Translations under genes and position numbers: made by a program
Shown: positions 62,990 through 64,000 of the stretch, piece by piece
Layout of the letters: every line of letters starts with the position of its first letter
Position numbering within the stretch: the stretch's first letter is position 1
The notes under the pieces: generated by a model
The model's input: the letters and a program-made list of their open reading frames with translations, nothing else
What the model was told of the DNA's origin: nothing
Database searches by the model: none
Source: Stenotrophobium rhamnosiphilum
GTDB taxonomy: Bacteria > Pseudomonadota > Gammaproteobacteria > Nevskiales > Nevskiaceae
Assembly (NCBI RefSeq): GCF_003052265.1
Contig: NZ_QANS01000002.1
Coordinates: 124,001 to 188,000 of the forward strand
Reading direction: 5' to 3'
Length of the DNA stretch: 64,000 bases

Positions 62990-64000
62990 CAGCAAATCTT
63001 CCTTAGTACTGGCTGTTGATCTAGACGGTTCTCTGATCAAAACCGATCTACTTTGGGAATCAGCAACGCGGTATTTAGCTTCGAATCCATTGCGAGCATT
63101 TTTGCTGCCAGGGATGCTTCGTAGCGGACGTGCGCAACTAAAATCCACGCTCGTTGAAAACACTCAGCTTGATGTCACCACGCTGCCCTATCGTCAGGAT
63201 GTTTTGGATTGGCTGCGCGCTGAAAAAGCAAAAGGCCGCCGTCTCGTATTGGCAACGGCATCTGATCACCGCTTGGCCACAGCGATCTCTGAGCACTTGG
63301 GAATCTTCGACGAAGTGCTCGCCACCAATGGCACGATCAACCTCAGCGGAGAAGCCAAACGCGAAGCCTTGGTCAGCCGTTACGGGGAACGTGGCTTTGA
63401 TTATGTTGGCAACGATCACATCGATCTCAAGGTCTGGAAAAGCGCGCAAAACGCAATCATCGTTTCGCCGCCAAAAGGTCTCGCCGAGAAAGCCGCAAAG
63501 ATCGCGACTGTTGAGCACATCTTTGAAGACGTAAAACCGAATACGTTTGCACTGTGGGCACGTGCATTACGCTTGCATCAATGGTTGAAGAATTTACTGG
63601 TCTTCATTCCACTGGCCGCCGCGCATCGCTTCAGTGAAATTGATCTGATATCGCAAAGCTTATTAGCGTTCATCGCGTTTGGTCTTTGCGCATCCAGCGT
63701 CTATCTCTTGAACGATCTCATCGATTCGCAAGACGACCGACAGCATCGCAGCAAACGCAATCGTCCTTTTGCCAGCGGCGATCTTTCGATATTGCATGGT
63801 TGGTTCGCAGTGCCCATCCCGTTATTGATCGCGGTGGCAATCACCTTAACGTCCTTGTCTGAACACTTTGCCTTGGCCTTGCTGTGTTACTACGGTCTTA
63901 CGCTGGCTTACACCTTCAAACTAAAGCGAGTACTGCTACTTGATGTCGTGACACTTGCCGGGCTTTATACGCTCAGAATCATTGCAGGCGCTTTTGCAAT
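62976..64000 (+). CDS. HAD phosphatase-UbiA prenyltransferase fusion (3' end outside window)
   Basis: No stop codon occurs before the window edge; 341 complete codons are visible. Residues 1-190 form a HAD domain (AVDLDGSLIKTDLL, LATASDHR, YVGNDHIDLKVW). From about 195 a UbiA membrane domain begins, with the polyprenyl-diphosphate-binding motif YLLNDLIDSQDDRQHRSKRN followed by RPFASG. Such fusions occur in loci making lipid-linked sugars, for example polyprenyl-phosphoribose-type intermediates. Overlaps the upstream acyltransferase gene. Full function cannot be judged from the fragment. Confidence 0.88.
   Translation, partial: MPTPNSKSSLVLAVDLDGSLIKTDLLWESATRYLASNPLRAFLLPGMLRSGRAQLKSTLVENTQLDVTTLPYRQDVLDWLRAEKAKGRRLVLATASDHRLATAISEHLGIFDEVLATNGTINLSGEAKREALVSRYGERGFDYVGNDHIDLKVWKSAQNAIIVSPPKGLAEKAAKIATVEHIFEDVKPNTFALWARALRLHQWLKNLLVFIPLAAAHRFSEIDLISQSLLAFIAFGLCASSVYLLNDLIDSQDDRQHRSKRNRPFASGDLSILHGWFAVPIPLLIAVAITLTSLSEHFALALLCYYGLTLAYTFKLKRVLLLDVVTLAGLYTLRIIAGAFA

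Overview
This 64 kb window is a chromosomal segment of a Gram-negative proteobacterium, most likely a gammaproteobacterium. The evidence is the run ruvC-ruvA-ruvB-ybgC-tolQRAB-pal-cpoB-queE-queC-tRNA-Lys, the tig-clpP-clpX block, a complete System I cytochrome c maturation operon and several outer-membrane proteins. I recognise no closer relative with confidence. There is no rRNA, transposase, integrase, prophage gene or CRISPR array.

Layout. 1-4.9 kb: end of a TonB-dependent receptor, acnB, a FecR-domain secreted protein and a small membrane-anchored unknown. 5-8.5 kb: clpX, clpP, tig and tRNA-Leu, read leftward. 8.6-11 kb: a REP-like inverted pair, then a heme-type ABC permease and ATPase coupled to a small lipoprotein. 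11.1-23.6 kb (leftward): tRNA-Pro, tRNA-Lys, queuosine genes, the Tol-Pal envelope system, RuvABC, YebC, a YfaZ-like outer-membrane protein and lpdA. 23.7-31.5 kb: sucA and sucB, separated from lpdA by a metal-dependent hydrolase, an MFS carrier and an AraC-type regulator. 31.6-40.3 kb: galU, a MaoC-type dehydratase and ccmABCDEFGHI with 4-base overlaps at most junctions.

40.4-51.4 kb: folD (probable TTG start), a GST, a fatty-acid CoA ligase divergent from an acyl-CoA dehydrogenase, then two OmpA-type proteins with thrombospondin type 3 calcium-binding repeats that flank an alpha/beta hydrolase and an Ig-like lipoprotein. 51.7-59 kb: biotin-dependent acyl-CoA carboxylase alpha and beta subunits with an enoyl-CoA hydratase, an acyl-CoA dehydrogenase, a divergent TetR regulator and an SDR. 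Gene order and beta-subunit sequence fit the acyclic-terpenoid (atu) type better than leucine (liu) catabolism. 59.2-64 kb: three acyltransferase-3 membrane proteins and a HAD-UbiA fusion that runs off the window, probably the edge of a surface glycan or lipid locus.

How it fits together: much of the window is housekeeping (TCA cycle, protein quality control, envelope integrity, recombination, cytochrome c assembly). The accessory parts are acyl-CoA catabolism, a calcium-repeat cell-surface module and a glycan-modification edge. The less ordinary signals are intergenic. A short motif, ATGTACAGGATGTAC or a close variant, directly follows the U-tract of three Rho-independent terminators, and mosaic repeat modules lie behind both ompA-like paralogues.
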